Source: Kiloniella laminariae DSM 19542
Lineage (GTDB): Bacteria > Pseudomonadota > Alphaproteobacteria > Kiloniellales > Kiloniellaceae
Reading direction: 5' to 3'
NCBI RefSeq assembly: GCF_000374005.1
Contig: NZ_KB893134.1
Coordinates: forward strand, 448,605-512,604
DNA length: 64,000 nt
This document shows, piece after piece, positions 8,617-16,518 of the stretch. A program made the translations under genes and the position numbers. Every line of letters starts with the position of its first letter. The first letter of the stretch is position 1. Below the pieces are notes generated by a model. It had not been told where the DNA came from, searched no databases, and was given only the letters and a program-made list of their open reading frames with translations.

Positions 8617-9612
8617 ATGGAGAAACTGGAAAACAGGTTGCGACAGGGGATGAGTCTGGCTGCAAAGCTCCTGCGGGCCGAAAAGGGGTTGCCGCTGAAT
8701 ATCCAGATGCCAACTTTGGGCGGGAAACAGTTCTGGCTGGATGAGTATGTTTTTGCTGGCTGGCGCATCCAGTCCAATCTTTACAGTGGGCACTGCCGCT
8801 TGCTGAATCCGGATGACGAACGCCTGGCCTGGGGCAGCTATGAGAACTGCGAACAGGCTTTTGGAGCAATTCGTAAAGAGCAAAAAATTCTTCAACCTCA
8901 CCTTTCAGGGACAGGAGAAAAACATCTCGTCGTCATGGTGCACGGTATCACCCGTTCTGGTGATACCTTTGACCATATGCGGAAACCTTTTGAGGCGCTT
9001 GGTTATGAAGTGGCCGCGATTACCTATCCCTCTACCCGGGCATTTATCGTCGAACATGCGCAGCAGCTGGCAAGATTGCTGGGACGCCGCCCTGATATAG
9101 AACGGGTATCATTCGTAACCCATAGTATGGGCGGGCTTGTGGTGCGGTACCTGCTGGCGCGAGCCAAAGAATGGGGCCTGGACTTAAAGCTGGGAAGGGT
9201 TGTGATGATTGCCCCGCCGAACCAGGGATCGGCAATCGCACAATGGATGCGAGATTATTCTTATTATCGCTTGATCTATGGCAAGTCAGGTCAGGAACTG
9301 GTGCCGCAGATGGTCAGCCAAATCCCCATTCCTGATTGTGATGTGGCGGTAATTGCGGGAGGTCTCTCGGATGGTAAGGGGTACAATCCCTTACTTCCGG
9401 GAGATGACGATGGTATCGTCTCTGTCGAGGAAGCCCGACTGACCAACTGTATAGATTTTATTGTTATGCCGGGATTGCATTCCATCATCTGCAGGCAGCA
9501 GGGGATTATTGTGGCGACCTTTAATTACATCCGCTGGGGGCAGTTCGAAAACAGATCTGAATATTTTGGGCAAATAGTGGAGTCTCCGTGTGAGGGAGAT
9601 TGCCTTACATGA
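8617..9612 (+). CDS. Alpha/beta hydrolase, lipase/PGAP1-like
   Basis: A 331-residue alpha/beta hydrolase. After about 100 residues of unassigned N-terminal sequence comes the core: VVMVHGITRSG (oxyanion strand, near 105-114), the nucleophile elbow THSMGGL with Ser170, IAPPNQGS, a late acidic segment GDDDGIVS that probably holds the catalytic Asp, and GLHSII with the likely catalytic His. The NQGS and SMGG combination is typical of triacylglycerol lipase and PGAP1-like hydrolases. No signal peptide is visible, so it probably acts in the cytosol. Its stop overlaps the start of the ceramidase-like gene (ATGA). Substrate unknown, possibly a membrane lipid. Confidence 0.85.
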   Translation: MEKLENRLRQGMSLAAKLLRAEKGLPLNIQMPTLGGKQFWLDEYVFAGWRIQSNLYSGHCRLLNPDDERLAWGSYENCEQAFGAIRKEQKILQPHLSGTGEKHLVVMVHGITRSGDTFDHMRKPFEALGYEVAAITYPSTRAFIVEHAQQLARLLGRRPDIERVSFVTHSMGGLVVRYLLARAKEWGLDLKLGRVVMIAPPNQGSAIAQWMRDYSYYRLIYGKSGQELVPQMVSQIPIPDCDVAVIAGGLSDGKGYNPLLPGDDDGIVSVEEARLTNCIDFIVMPGLHSIICRQQGIIVATFNYIRWGQFENRSEYFGQIVESPCEGDCLT

Positions 9613-10406
9613 TCAACAAACTGAAAAGGTATCGGACGGAAATCCTGGTTCTCAGTCTGGTTACAAGCTCTGTCGGCATGCTGTTACTTCCCCCGATCCG
9701 ACAGGACCCGCTTTATCATCTTTTTGCGGATATGCGCAGCTGCTTTGGACTAAAAAATTTTGGAGATGTCGCCTCCAACCTGGGCTTTGTCATTGCTGGT
9801 CTCTGGGGGGTGTTCAAAATTTCTGAAGCAGAAAAAAGGGGATTGGTTCTGGCCCCCGGCTTGCGAACTGCTTTCATGGTTTTTTTCTTCGCGGTTATCC
9901 TGATTGCGCCGGGATCGGCCTATTATCACTCTGCCCCGGATAACGCACGCCTGTTCTGGGACCGTTTGCCTATGACCATGGCTTTTATGTCCCTCTTCGT
10001 GGTGGTTTTGGCAGACAGGGTTAACCCGGTTTTCGCCAGAAAAGATGTTCTGCTGGGGTTCTTACTGTTAGGCATTGCGGCACTTGGCTACTGGTACCAG
10101 AGCGAACTGACCGGAGTTGGAGATCTCCGGGCCTATTTTCTGGTACAGTTCTATCCAATGTTGGCGATTCCCCTGATCTGCTGGCTTTATCCGGCAGGCC
10201 GACAGACAAAGGGGAAATATCTGGCCTGGATGTATTTCTGGTATGCTGTGGCAAAAATTCTGGAATATTTTGATACAGAAATCTTTATAGCCTTCGGGCA
10301 GTCCATCAGTGGACACAGTCTGAAACATCTGGCCGCGGCACTCGCGGTTTTTATGGTGGCAGCTATGGTGAAGAGGACAGATGTAGAAACATCTCTCAAG
10401 ACGTGA
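9609..10406 (+). CDS. Ceramidase-like (CREST family) membrane protein
   Basis: An integral membrane protein of about 265 residues with six or seven hydrophobic helices. It carries the CREST/alkaline-ceramidase pattern of separated His and Asp residues: YYHSAPDNARLFWDRLPMT in the middle and SGHSLKHLAAA near the C-terminus. Members are zinc-dependent membrane hydrolases acting on amide-linked lipids or related substrates. I prefer ATG 9609, which overlaps the upstream hydrolase stop and has GGGAG ten bases upstream, over the TTG nine bases earlier. Translational coupling with the lipase suggests joint lipid remodelling under TetR control; the substrate is unknown. Confidence 0.82.
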   Translation: MINKLKRYRTEILVLSLVTSSVGMLLLPPIRQDPLYHLFADMRSCFGLKNFGDVASNLGFVIAGLWGVFKISEAEKRGLVLAPGLRTAFMVFFFAVILIAPGSAYYHSAPDNARLFWDRLPMTMAFMSLFVVVLADRVNPVFARKDVLLGFLLLGIAALGYWYQSELTGVGDLRAYFLVQFYPMLAIPLICWLYPAGRQTKGKYLAWMYFWYAVAKILEYFDTEIFIAFGQSISGHSLKHLAAALAVFMVAAMVKRTDVETSLKT

Positions 10407-10447
10407 TTTTGCGCGATTTATTGCCTTGATGTTATCATGGTAAAAGA

Positions 10448-10480
10448 AAAGGGAGCCCGCAGAAGGCTCCCTTTGTTCTT
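10448..10480. terminator. Bidirectional terminator between ceramidase-like gene and gabD
   Basis: A 10-bp perfect stem (AAAGGGAGCC at 10448-10457 with GGCTCCCTTT at 10465-10474) with a 7-base loop lies between convergent genes. T-rich sequence follows on the plus strand; the A-rich flank serves the minus strand. Confidence 0.85.
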
Positions 10481-10493
10481 TAAGCGAGGAAAA

Positions 10494-11945
10494 TTAAATC
10501 CCGCCCATGCAGAGGTATTTGATTTCGAGAAAATCTTCCATACCGTATTTTGAGCCTTCGCGTCCGACGCCACTTTCCTTGACGCCGCCAAAGGGGGCGA
10601 CTTCGTTGGAAATGATGCCTTCGTTAATCCCGACAATGCCGTATTCAAGCGCGCGTGAAACCCGCCATACACGGCCAATGTCCCGGCTGTAGAAATAGGA
10701 GGCCAGACCAAAGGGGGTGTCGTTGGCCATCCTGACGGCTTCTTCTTCGGTTTTAAATTTGTACAGCGGGGCGACCGGGCCGAAAATTTCTTCGCTGAAG
10801 ATGCGCATGTCATCTGTGACACCGGTAATAACTGTCGGTTCAAAGAAATTGCCACCGAGATCATGTGGTTTCCCGCCGATAACCGTCTTGGCACCTTTAC
10901 CCACGGCATCATTGATCAGTTCACTGACCTTGGTTGCGGCAGCGCTATTGATCAAGGGGCCTTGCTGGGAACCATCTGTTGTGCCAGGGGCCACCTTAAG
11001 CTCGGAAACCCGTTTGGTAAGTTTTTCGGCAAAGGCTTCGTAGACACCTTCCTGTACCAGAATACGGTTGGCACAGACACAGGTCTGACCCGCGTTACGG
11101 AATTTGCTAAGCATGGCACCTTCGACGGCGGCATCAAGATCCGCATCATCAAAGACGATAAAGGGCGCATTGCCGCCCAGTTCCATCGAGGTTTTCTTGA
11201 CCGTATCGGCGCACTGTTTCATGAGCAGTTTGCCAATCGGGGTTGAGCCAGTGAAGGTCAGTTTCCGGACCAGGGTACTCTCAGTCATGGCTTTGCCAAT
11301 CTGTTTGGCAACACCTGTAACAATATTCAGAACGCCTTTGGGGATACCTGCGCGGTGAGCCAGTTCTGCCAGGGCGAAGGCGCAAAGCGGAGTGTCTTCG
11401 GCAGGTTTGACGACCACGGTGCAGCCAGCAGCGATGGCTGGTGCACATTTGCGGGTGATCATGGCAATAGGGAAATTCCAGGGAGTGATTGCCGCGACGA
11501 CGCCAATCGGCTCTTTGGTGACAACCAGACGTCGCCCGGGGAGATGTTCGGGGATGGTATCACCGTAGACCCGCTTGCACTCTTCGGCAAACCACTCGAC
11601 AAAGGACGCGCCATAAGCCACTTCACCTTTGGCCTCGGCCAGAGGTTTTCCCTGCTCCATGGTCATAAGAAGCGCAAGATCATCTTGATTGGCCATAATC
11701 AGCTCGTACCATTTGCGCACGATGTTGGCGCGCTCTTTTGCGGTGCGGTCTTTCCAGCTGGCAAAGGCGGTCTGGGCTGCTTCGATGGCGCGATGCGTTT
11801 CTGCCTCACCCATGCGGGGAACCGAAGCTATGGTTTCGCCATTTGCCGGATTGGTAACAGGAAAGATTTCGCCGCTGTCAGCAGAAATCCAGCTGCCATC
11901 AATGTAGCATTTGTCTCGCAGTAATGACGGGTCTTTCAATTTCAT
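10494..11945 (-). CDS. gabD: NAD(P)-dependent succinate-semialdehyde dehydrogenase
   Basis: A 483-residue aldehyde dehydrogenase matching the length and pattern of GabD, which oxidises succinate semialdehyde to succinate. Conserved elements are the TPWNFPIAMITRKCAPAIAAGCT cofactor region, TGSTPIGKLLM, the ELGGNAPFIVFDDAD segment with the general-base Glu, and NAGQTCVCANR with the catalytic Cys. ATG 11945 aligns with the family start and has CGAGG upstream; a GTG 15 bases further up is less likely. It stands alone and converges on the ceramidase operon with a shared terminator. No GABA aminotransferase is adjacent, so the source of its substrate is open. Confidence 0.94.
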   Translation of the reverse strand: MKLKDPSLLRDKCYIDGSWISADSGEIFPVTNPANGETIASVPRMGEAETHRAIEAAQTAFASWKDRTAKERANIVRKWYELIMANQDDLALLMTMEQGKPLAEAKGEVAYGASFVEWFAEECKRVYGDTIPEHLPGRRLVVTKEPIGVVAAITPWNFPIAMITRKCAPAIAAGCTVVVKPAEDTPLCAFALAELAHRAGIPKGVLNIVTGVAKQIGKAMTESTLVRKLTFTGSTPIGKLLMKQCADTVKKTSMELGGNAPFIVFDDADLDAAVEGAMLSKFRNAGQTCVCANRILVQEGVYEAFAEKLTKRVSELKVAPGTTDGSQQGPLINSAAATKVSELINDAVGKGAKTVIGGKPHDLGGNFFEPTVITGVTDDMRIFSEEIFGPVAPLYKFKTEEEAVRMANDTPFGLASYFYSRDIGRVWRVSRALEYGIVGINEGIISNEVAPFGGVKESGVGREGSKYGMEDFLEIKYLCMGGI

Positions 11946-12109
11946 AGCGGCCTCGCGCACAGGATTTAGTAAAAATGAGGAGCATCATAGGCACAGCGTT
12001 ATGCGTTGGACAACGGCTATTCCCCTGTTTTCTGACTGTACGAGGGTAATATAGGCCAGTCTGCAAGTGCCGCAGGGCTGGGTTTCTCCTCGCTCAGGGC
12101 TTGAGGCCT

Positions 12110-12137
12110 TTGCTTTTTTGCTCTCTTGCGCTATACC
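12110..12137 (+). promoter_or_regulatory. Candidate promoter of the que operon
   Basis: TTGCTT at 12110-12115 and TATACC at 12132-12137 are 16 bases apart and resemble housekeeping -35 and -10 boxes. The resulting leader of roughly 85 bases would contain the preQ1 riboswitch. This is a pattern match only. Confidence 0.4.
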
Positions 12138-12188
12138 AGTGCCGCGCTTTTACGAAAAACTGGAGCCATCAGCGCACTGTCAGGTTCC

Positions 12189-12220
12189 CCGGTCGCAGCC
12201 TACCCGGTAGAAAAACAAGG
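12189..12220 (+). promoter_or_regulatory. PreQ1-I riboswitch controlling queC
   Basis: The 32-base element matches the compact preQ1-I aptamer. A P1 stem (CCGG 12189-12192 with CCGG 12204-12207) encloses the loop TCGCAG (12193-12198), identical to the loop of the well-studied Thermoanaerobacter tengcongensis aptamer as I recall it. It is followed by CCTAC and then an A-rich tail AGAAAAACAAGG. The tail ends in AAGG, which is the ribosome binding site of queC (ATG 12231). PreQ1 binding would form the pseudoknot and hide the site, shutting translation of the genes that make preQ1. Conservation was judged by eye. Confidence 0.85.
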
Positions 12221-12230
12221 ATTGGAATGT

Positions 12231-12950
12231 ATGAAAACACTCGTCATCTGTTCAGGTGGCTTGGACTCAGTTACGCTCGCGCACAAGGTTGCTGCCGAGG
12301 CTGAGTTGACGCGCCTGATTTCTTTCGATTATGGCCAACGCCACAAGAAAGAACTCGATTATGCCCGCCGTTGCGCCGAGCGCCTGGGTGTCCCGCACAA
12401 TATCATCGATATTGCCAATGTAGGCGCTCTGCTGTCGGGCTCTGCTCTGACTGATGATCTCGCAGTGCCAGATGGACACTACGCTGAAGAGAATATGCGT
12501 GTAACGGTGGTGCCGAACCGTAATGCCATTATGCTGGCCATTGCCTTTGGGGCAGCAGCAGCCGAAGGGGCCGATGCTGTCGCTGCAGCGGTTCACGGTG
12601 GGGATCACTTTATCTACCCCGATTGTCGTCCGACCTTTATTGATTCTTTTGAAGAGATGCAGCAGCATGCCCTTGAGGGTTACGCATCGGTGAAGCTCTA
12701 TACGCCGTTTGTTCACAGCCCGAAAAGCGACATTGCTGCGGAAGGAGCCCGACTGGGAGTTCCCTTCGCCGATACCTGGTCCTGTTACAAGGGCTATGAG
12801 CAGCATTGTGGTCGCTGTGGTACCTGTGTTGAGCGGCGCGAAGCCTTCCATCTGGCCGGGGTCGAGGACCCGACGGTGTACCAGGACCCGGATTATTGGC
12901 AGGAAGCAGTTGCCCGCGAAGCCGCATCCCGTGTTGGAGAGGCGGAATAA
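12231..12950 (+). CDS. queC: 7-cyano-7-deazaguanine synthase
   Basis: A 239-residue enzyme converting 7-carboxy-7-deazaguanine to preQ0 with ATP and ammonia, in queuosine biosynthesis. The ATP PP-loop SGGLDS is at residues 8-13. The zinc site cysteines are C185, C193, C196 and C199 in CYKGYEQHCGRCGTC. The frame extends upstream of 12231, but that extension runs through the preQ1 riboswitch, and ATG 12231 gives the canonical MKTLVICSGGLDS start. The stop overlaps queD by one base (TAATG). Its expression is probably turned down by preQ1 through the leader. Confidence 0.97.
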   Translation: MKTLVICSGGLDSVTLAHKVAAEAELTRLISFDYGQRHKKELDYARRCAERLGVPHNIIDIANVGALLSGSALTDDLAVPDGHYAEENMRVTVVPNRNAIMLAIAFGAAAAEGADAVAAAVHGGDHFIYPDCRPTFIDSFEEMQQHALEGYASVKLYTPFVHSPKSDIAAEGARLGVPFADTWSCYKGYEQHCGRCGTCVERREAFHLAGVEDPTVYQDPDYWQEAVAREAASRVGEAE

Positions 12951-13306
12951 TGTACAGAATTTCCAAACAGTTTGCCTTTTCGGCATCGCACCAGCTTTTT
13001 GGTGTTCCCGAAGGCCATCCCTGTTCACGCTTGCACGGGCATAATTATATCGTCGAGATCGAGCTTTCCGGAGCAACACTCAATCAGGCCGGCTTTGTCC
13101 GGGACTATCTGGAACTGGGTGCTTTGAAGAGCTACATCGATGATGAACTGGATCACCGCCATCTTAACGAGGTGCTCGGAGATGATCTGGTGACGGCTGA
13201 ACGGCTGGCAAAACACCTGTTTGACTGGGCTTTTTCCCGTTGGCCGGAAGTCACAGCCATGCGGGTGAGTGAAACGCCGAAGACCTGGGCCGAGTACCGG
13301 CCATGA
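12950..13306 (+). CDS. queD: 6-carboxytetrahydropterin synthase
   Basis: A 118-residue tetramer-forming enzyme that converts dihydroneopterin triphosphate to 6-carboxytetrahydropterin. The zinc ligands are H14, H29 and H31 (ASHQ and LHGHNY), and C25 in HPCSR is the catalytic cysteine. The [10 protein letters not shown] and late [12 protein letters not shown] motifs complete the family pattern. It overlaps queC by one base and queE by four (ATGA), so the three are translationally coupled. The GTP cyclohydrolase I gene that supplies the pathway is not in this window. Confidence 0.97.
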   Translation: MYRISKQFAFSASHQLFGVPEGHPCSRLHGHNYIVEIELSGATLNQAGFVRDYLELGALKSYIDDELDHRHLNEVLGDDLVTAERLAKHLFDWAFSRWPEVTAMRVSETPKTWAEYRP

Positions 13307-14091
13307 TCAGCCGTTGTTCCAATGACAATTCTTCTGGAATGAGACCTTCGGCGACGGAACGCCCCAATGCAGGTACGATCAGAGTTAGTGAAATCTTTGG
13401 CCCGACGGTTCAGGGCGAGGGTGCGGTGATCGGTCAGCCAACGGTGTTCGTTCGGACAGGTGGCTGTGATTATCGCTGCAGCTGGTGTGATACCCTTTAT
13501 GCGGTTGATTCGAGCTTCCGTGAGTTATGGAGACCGCTTTCGCCAGAAGCGATCATGGCGGAAGTGAACAAGTTGTCGGGCAACAAACCGTTGCTGGTTT
13601 CCCTTTCAGGTGGGAATCCGGCGATTCAGCCGCTGGGCGGACTGATCGATATGGGGCATGAACAGGGGTACCGTTTCGCGCTGGAGACCCAGGGGAGTGT
13701 TACCAAAGAATGGTTTGCAAAGCTTGATAATCTGACATTGAGCCCGAAGCCGCCATCATCCGAAATGGAAACCGATTGGGATATTCTGAGTGCCTGCGTG
13801 GCAGCTGCGGGATCTGACACGGATACCGCGCTCAAGATTGTTGTCTTTGATGATGTTGACTACGCCTATGCAAAGGACGTCAGTCGACGTTATCCACAGT
13901 TGCCCGTCTTTTTACAACCGGGGAACCATACTCCGGGGACTGTTGATGACGAGGCCCCTGGGGTTGACATGAAGGGTATTCTGGAGCGGATGCGTTGGCT
14001 GGTTGACAAGGTCGTCGAGGATCAGTGGTTTGAAGCAACCGTTCTGCCCCAGTTACATGTGTTGATCTGGGGCAATGAACGTGGGGTTTAG
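13303..14091 (+). CDS. queE: 7-carboxy-7-deazaguanine synthase (radical SAM)
   Basis: A 262-residue radical SAM enzyme that contracts 6-carboxytetrahydropterin to 7-carboxy-7-deazaguanine. The iron-sulfur cluster motif is CX3CX2C at C55, C59 and C62 ([12 protein letters not shown]). It also has the family FGPTVQGEG segment near 32-40 and LSGGNPAIQ, the SAM-binding glycine-rich stretch. The first 25 residues before [10 protein letters not shown] are poorly conserved and could be shortened if an internal ATG at about residue 13 is used. ATG 13303 overlaps the queD stop and is the natural coupled start. Confidence 0.96.
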   Translation: MISRCSNDNSSGMRPSATERPNAGTIRVSEIFGPTVQGEGAVIGQPTVFVRTGGCDYRCSWCDTLYAVDSSFRELWRPLSPEAIMAEVNKLSGNKPLLVSLSGGNPAIQPLGGLIDMGHEQGYRFALETQGSVTKEWFAKLDNLTLSPKPPSSEMETDWDILSACVAAAGSDTDTALKIVVFDDVDYAYAKDVSRRYPQLPVFLQPGNHTPGTVDDEAPGVDMKGILERMRWLVDKVVEDQWFEATVLPQLHVLIWGNERGV

Positions 14092-14163
14092 CTTGTTCGG
14101 GATACTACGGGGTCGCAAGAGAAAACGAGACAGGCATAACCTGTTTAATGGAGTTAGATCAAA

Positions 14164-14631
14164 ATGAACGAAGAAAACATCTACGCCAATCTCACCCAGC
14201 TGGGTGGAGAGAGCAAGTTACCCAATTCCCCTGAAGAAGCCGTCCTCGAGCGGGTGAGCAACCCGCAGAAGGGATCGGGCTATGTGGTCCGCTTTACAGC
14301 TCCGGAGTTCACCTCGCTTTGTCCAATCACCGGACAGCCTGATTTTGCCCATCTGATGATCGATTATGTTCCAGGTGACTGGCTGGTTGAAAGCAAATCG
14401 CTAAAACTGTTCCTTGGGTCGTTCCGTAATCACGGGGCTTTCCATGAAGATTGCACAGTCTCAATTGGCAAGAAGCTTGAAGACTTCCTGAAGCCACAGT
14501 GGTTGCGGATTGGAGGTTACTGGTATCCCAGAGGCGGTATCCCGATTGATGTGTTCTATCAGAGTGGTCCGGTGCCTGCTGGAATCTGGATTCCGGATCA
14601 GGGCGTTCCGCCCTATCGGGGCCGTGGCTGA
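14164..14631 (+). CDS. queF: NADPH-dependent preQ0 reductase
   Basis: A 155-residue short-form (YkvM type) QueF, which reduces the nitrile of preQ0 to the amine of preQ1. The thioimide-forming Cys53 and the proton donor Asp60 are in [12 protein letters not shown], and the NADPH-binding motif is in [21 protein letters not shown]. It lies 72 bases after queE with GGAG upstream and is probably in the same transcript. Its product preQ1 is the ligand of the riboswitch in front of queC, so the operon carries its own end-product feedback. Confidence 0.97.
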   Translation: MNEENIYANLTQLGGESKLPNSPEEAVLERVSNPQKGSGYVVRFTAPEFTSLCPITGQPDFAHLMIDYVPGDWLVESKSLKLFLGSFRNHGAFHEDCTVSIGKKLEDFLKPQWLRIGGYWYPRGGIPIDVFYQSGPVPAGIWIPDQGVPPYRGRG

Positions 14632-14662
14632 TCGTAAATAAATCGGGTTTGTTGATTTTTCT

Positions 14663-15256
14663 TTAGCAGCTTGGCCCGTCTGCATTGGGGCCAAGCTTGG
14701 TCTCCTCAGGCGAATGTCCAGACGAGAACAATGTGGCAAGAAGTGGGTGTGAAATCCAGTCCTGGTAAGGCCAGATCCGGAATTGCCCGGTTTCTTTGGT
14801 TTTTATGTGTTCGATATCGTGGTCCCAGACCCGTTCCCGGCAACAGAACAGCATATCAATATCGACGTCATTACTGGAGAGAGGCCAGATACAGCAGATA
14901 AACGGCAACTGTTGCTGACTATCAAGGAAAAACGAGGGATAGGCGACGGGCTCGCCACTGCTCAAGACATGCCGGTAAGCCATAAACATCTTGTTGAGAG
15001 AACCGGTTTCGGGGAATTCCTACAAGTATTCCCGGGTAAGCGAACGTCCGATCCGGGCCTGAATGTTCGAACCAAGAAGTCTTATCCTGAACTGCCCGGT
15101 CTTCCCGGTTTCGTTCTCGACATCAATCAGGGAAACATCCCCCAGCGCGTACCAGAAATCCAGTGGATCTAGATCCTTGCGGGAAGGAAAAGCTTTCCCG
15201 GATTTCTGCGTGCACCAGTAGTGGTGAAGTTTCTGCAGCTTTAGCATGCGGACCAA
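14663..15256 (-). pseudogene. PAS_5 family protein interrupted by an in-frame TAG
   Basis: Read on the minus strand from ATG 15256, the first 78 codons encode a PAS_5 N-terminal half (LHHYWCTQKSGKAFPSRKDLDPLDF, then FRIRLLGSNIQARIGRSLTREYL). A TAG stop at 15020-15022 follows, and the same frame then continues for about 118 codons with FMAYRHVLSSGEPVAYPSFF and FICCIWPLSSNDVDIDMLF, which match the second half of the domain. There is no frameshift: a single base change restores a protein of about 196 residues. The intact relative at 1807-2274 shows the expected join. It is either a recent pseudogene, a readthrough gene or a sequencing error. Confidence 0.75.
14668..14697. other. Perfect inverted repeat near queF and PAS_5 gene ends
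   Basis: AGCTTGGCCC (14668-14677) pairs perfectly with GGGCCAAGCT (14688-14697) across a 10-base loop, at the convergent 3' ends of queF and the PAS_5 gene. No T run follows on either strand, so it is at best an atypical terminator; it also lies inside the last codons of the PAS_5 frame. Confidence 0.5.
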
Positions 15257-15469
15257 GTTATTGTTTTAATCCGCTGTCCTGTCAGGCGCAGCAAGATCTT
15301 TTGTGGCGAGCATCAGAACCGAGAAATGTAAACAGTTGGTAAAAATCGGACTGTTTTAATCCGATTTCCTCTTGAAATACGCGTTTTACTTCCTTTGATT
15401 GTATAAAGCAGAGGCTTTGCCGAGCATAACCTGTTTGTATCAGCATTTTATTTGTGGTCCGTGAGAAGT

Positions 15470-16315
15470 TCAGGCGGAAACAGCGACCTGTTTTTGTTGT
15501 CCGAGACCTTCGATTCCCAACTCCATTGTCATCCCCGGCTTGAGGAAAAGCGGGTCCGGCTTTAAGCCCATGCCCACACCAGCGGGGGTGCCTGTCAGGA
15601 TAATATCCCCGGGCAACAGGGTCATGAAATGGCTGAGATGGCTGACAATAACTGGAACGGAATGGACCAGATTCCGGGTGTTACTGTTCTGGCGGCGCAC
15701 GCCGTCGACCTCAAGCCAGATGTCGAGATTGTGTGGATCAGGTATCTCGTCCCGGGTTACGAGCCAGGGACCGAGGGGGCAGAAGGTGTCATGGCTCTTG
15801 CCTTTGACCCACTGACCGGAGCGCCGCATTTGAAAATCACGCTCGGAGACATCATTGGCGAGGCAATAACCCGCAATATGATTGATGGCATCGGCCTCAG
15901 TAACATATTTGGCTTTTGTGCCAATCACAATTGTCAACTCGACTTCCCAGTCGGTCTGGCTTGAGCCGCGGGGGATCTCCACATTGTCATTCGGTCCGCA
16001 GATGGCAGAGGAAGCTTTCATGAAAATGCGGGGTTCCGGGGTTGGCTGTGCACCGACTTCGGCAGCATGATCATGATAGTTCAGACCGATACAGATCACT
16101 TTGCTGACATTGTTGACGCAAGCCCCGATCCTTGGATTGCCTTCCACCAATGGCAGGTTTTGGGGATCTTTTGTCCGAAGCAGGTCAAGCGTCTGGTCAT
16201 CAAGGCTTGCGCCATTAATATCTGGAACCACTCCTGAAAGGTCCCTGATTTCTCCTTCGGGGCCGACAAGCCCGGGTTTTTCCTGCCCCATAGGGCCGTA
16301 GCGCAGAAGTTTCAT
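15470..16315 (-). CDS. Fumarylacetoacetate hydrolase family protein
   Basis: A 281-residue member of the FAH family, which hydrolyses or decarboxylates 2-keto acids using a divalent metal. A short N-terminal domain precedes the catalytic fold with ICIGLNYHDHAAE (near residues 74-86), the metal ligand segment DWEVELTIVIG, the KGKSHDTFCPLGPWLV block and LTGTPAGVGMGL. ATG 16315 has GGGAGG directly upstream and starts at the usual MKLLRYG; the frame upstream is not conserved. It lies downstream of gbcB on the same strand but 200 bases away. The physiological substrate is not evident. Confidence 0.9.
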   Translation of the reverse strand: MKLLRYGPMGQEKPGLVGPEGEIRDLSGVVPDINGASLDDQTLDLLRTKDPQNLPLVEGNPRIGACVNNVSKVICIGLNYHDHAAEVGAQPTPEPRIFMKASSAICGPNDNVEIPRGSSQTDWEVELTIVIGTKAKYVTEADAINHIAGYCLANDVSERDFQMRRSGQWVKGKSHDTFCPLGPWLVTRDEIPDPHNLDIWLEVDGVRRQNSNTRNLVHSVPVIVSHLSHFMTLLPGDIILTGTPAGVGMGLKPDPLFLKPGMTMELGIEGLGQQKQVAVSA

Positions 16316-16518
16316 TTTCCCCTCCCTGTGATGTGGTGCTTCCAGGCCGGATAGCCTGTTGCCGCTGTTTCGGGCAATTCTGCTGTTATGACGAGGAGCT
16401 TGCCATGACATTTCAGACTTGCCACGAAAAATCACCTGTGACCAAAGGGATAAGCTGCAACAGCAACTGGACAGCCTGACTCCCCCAGCTGAATGCTGGT
16501 GGCGCCAGGCTGCCTTGA

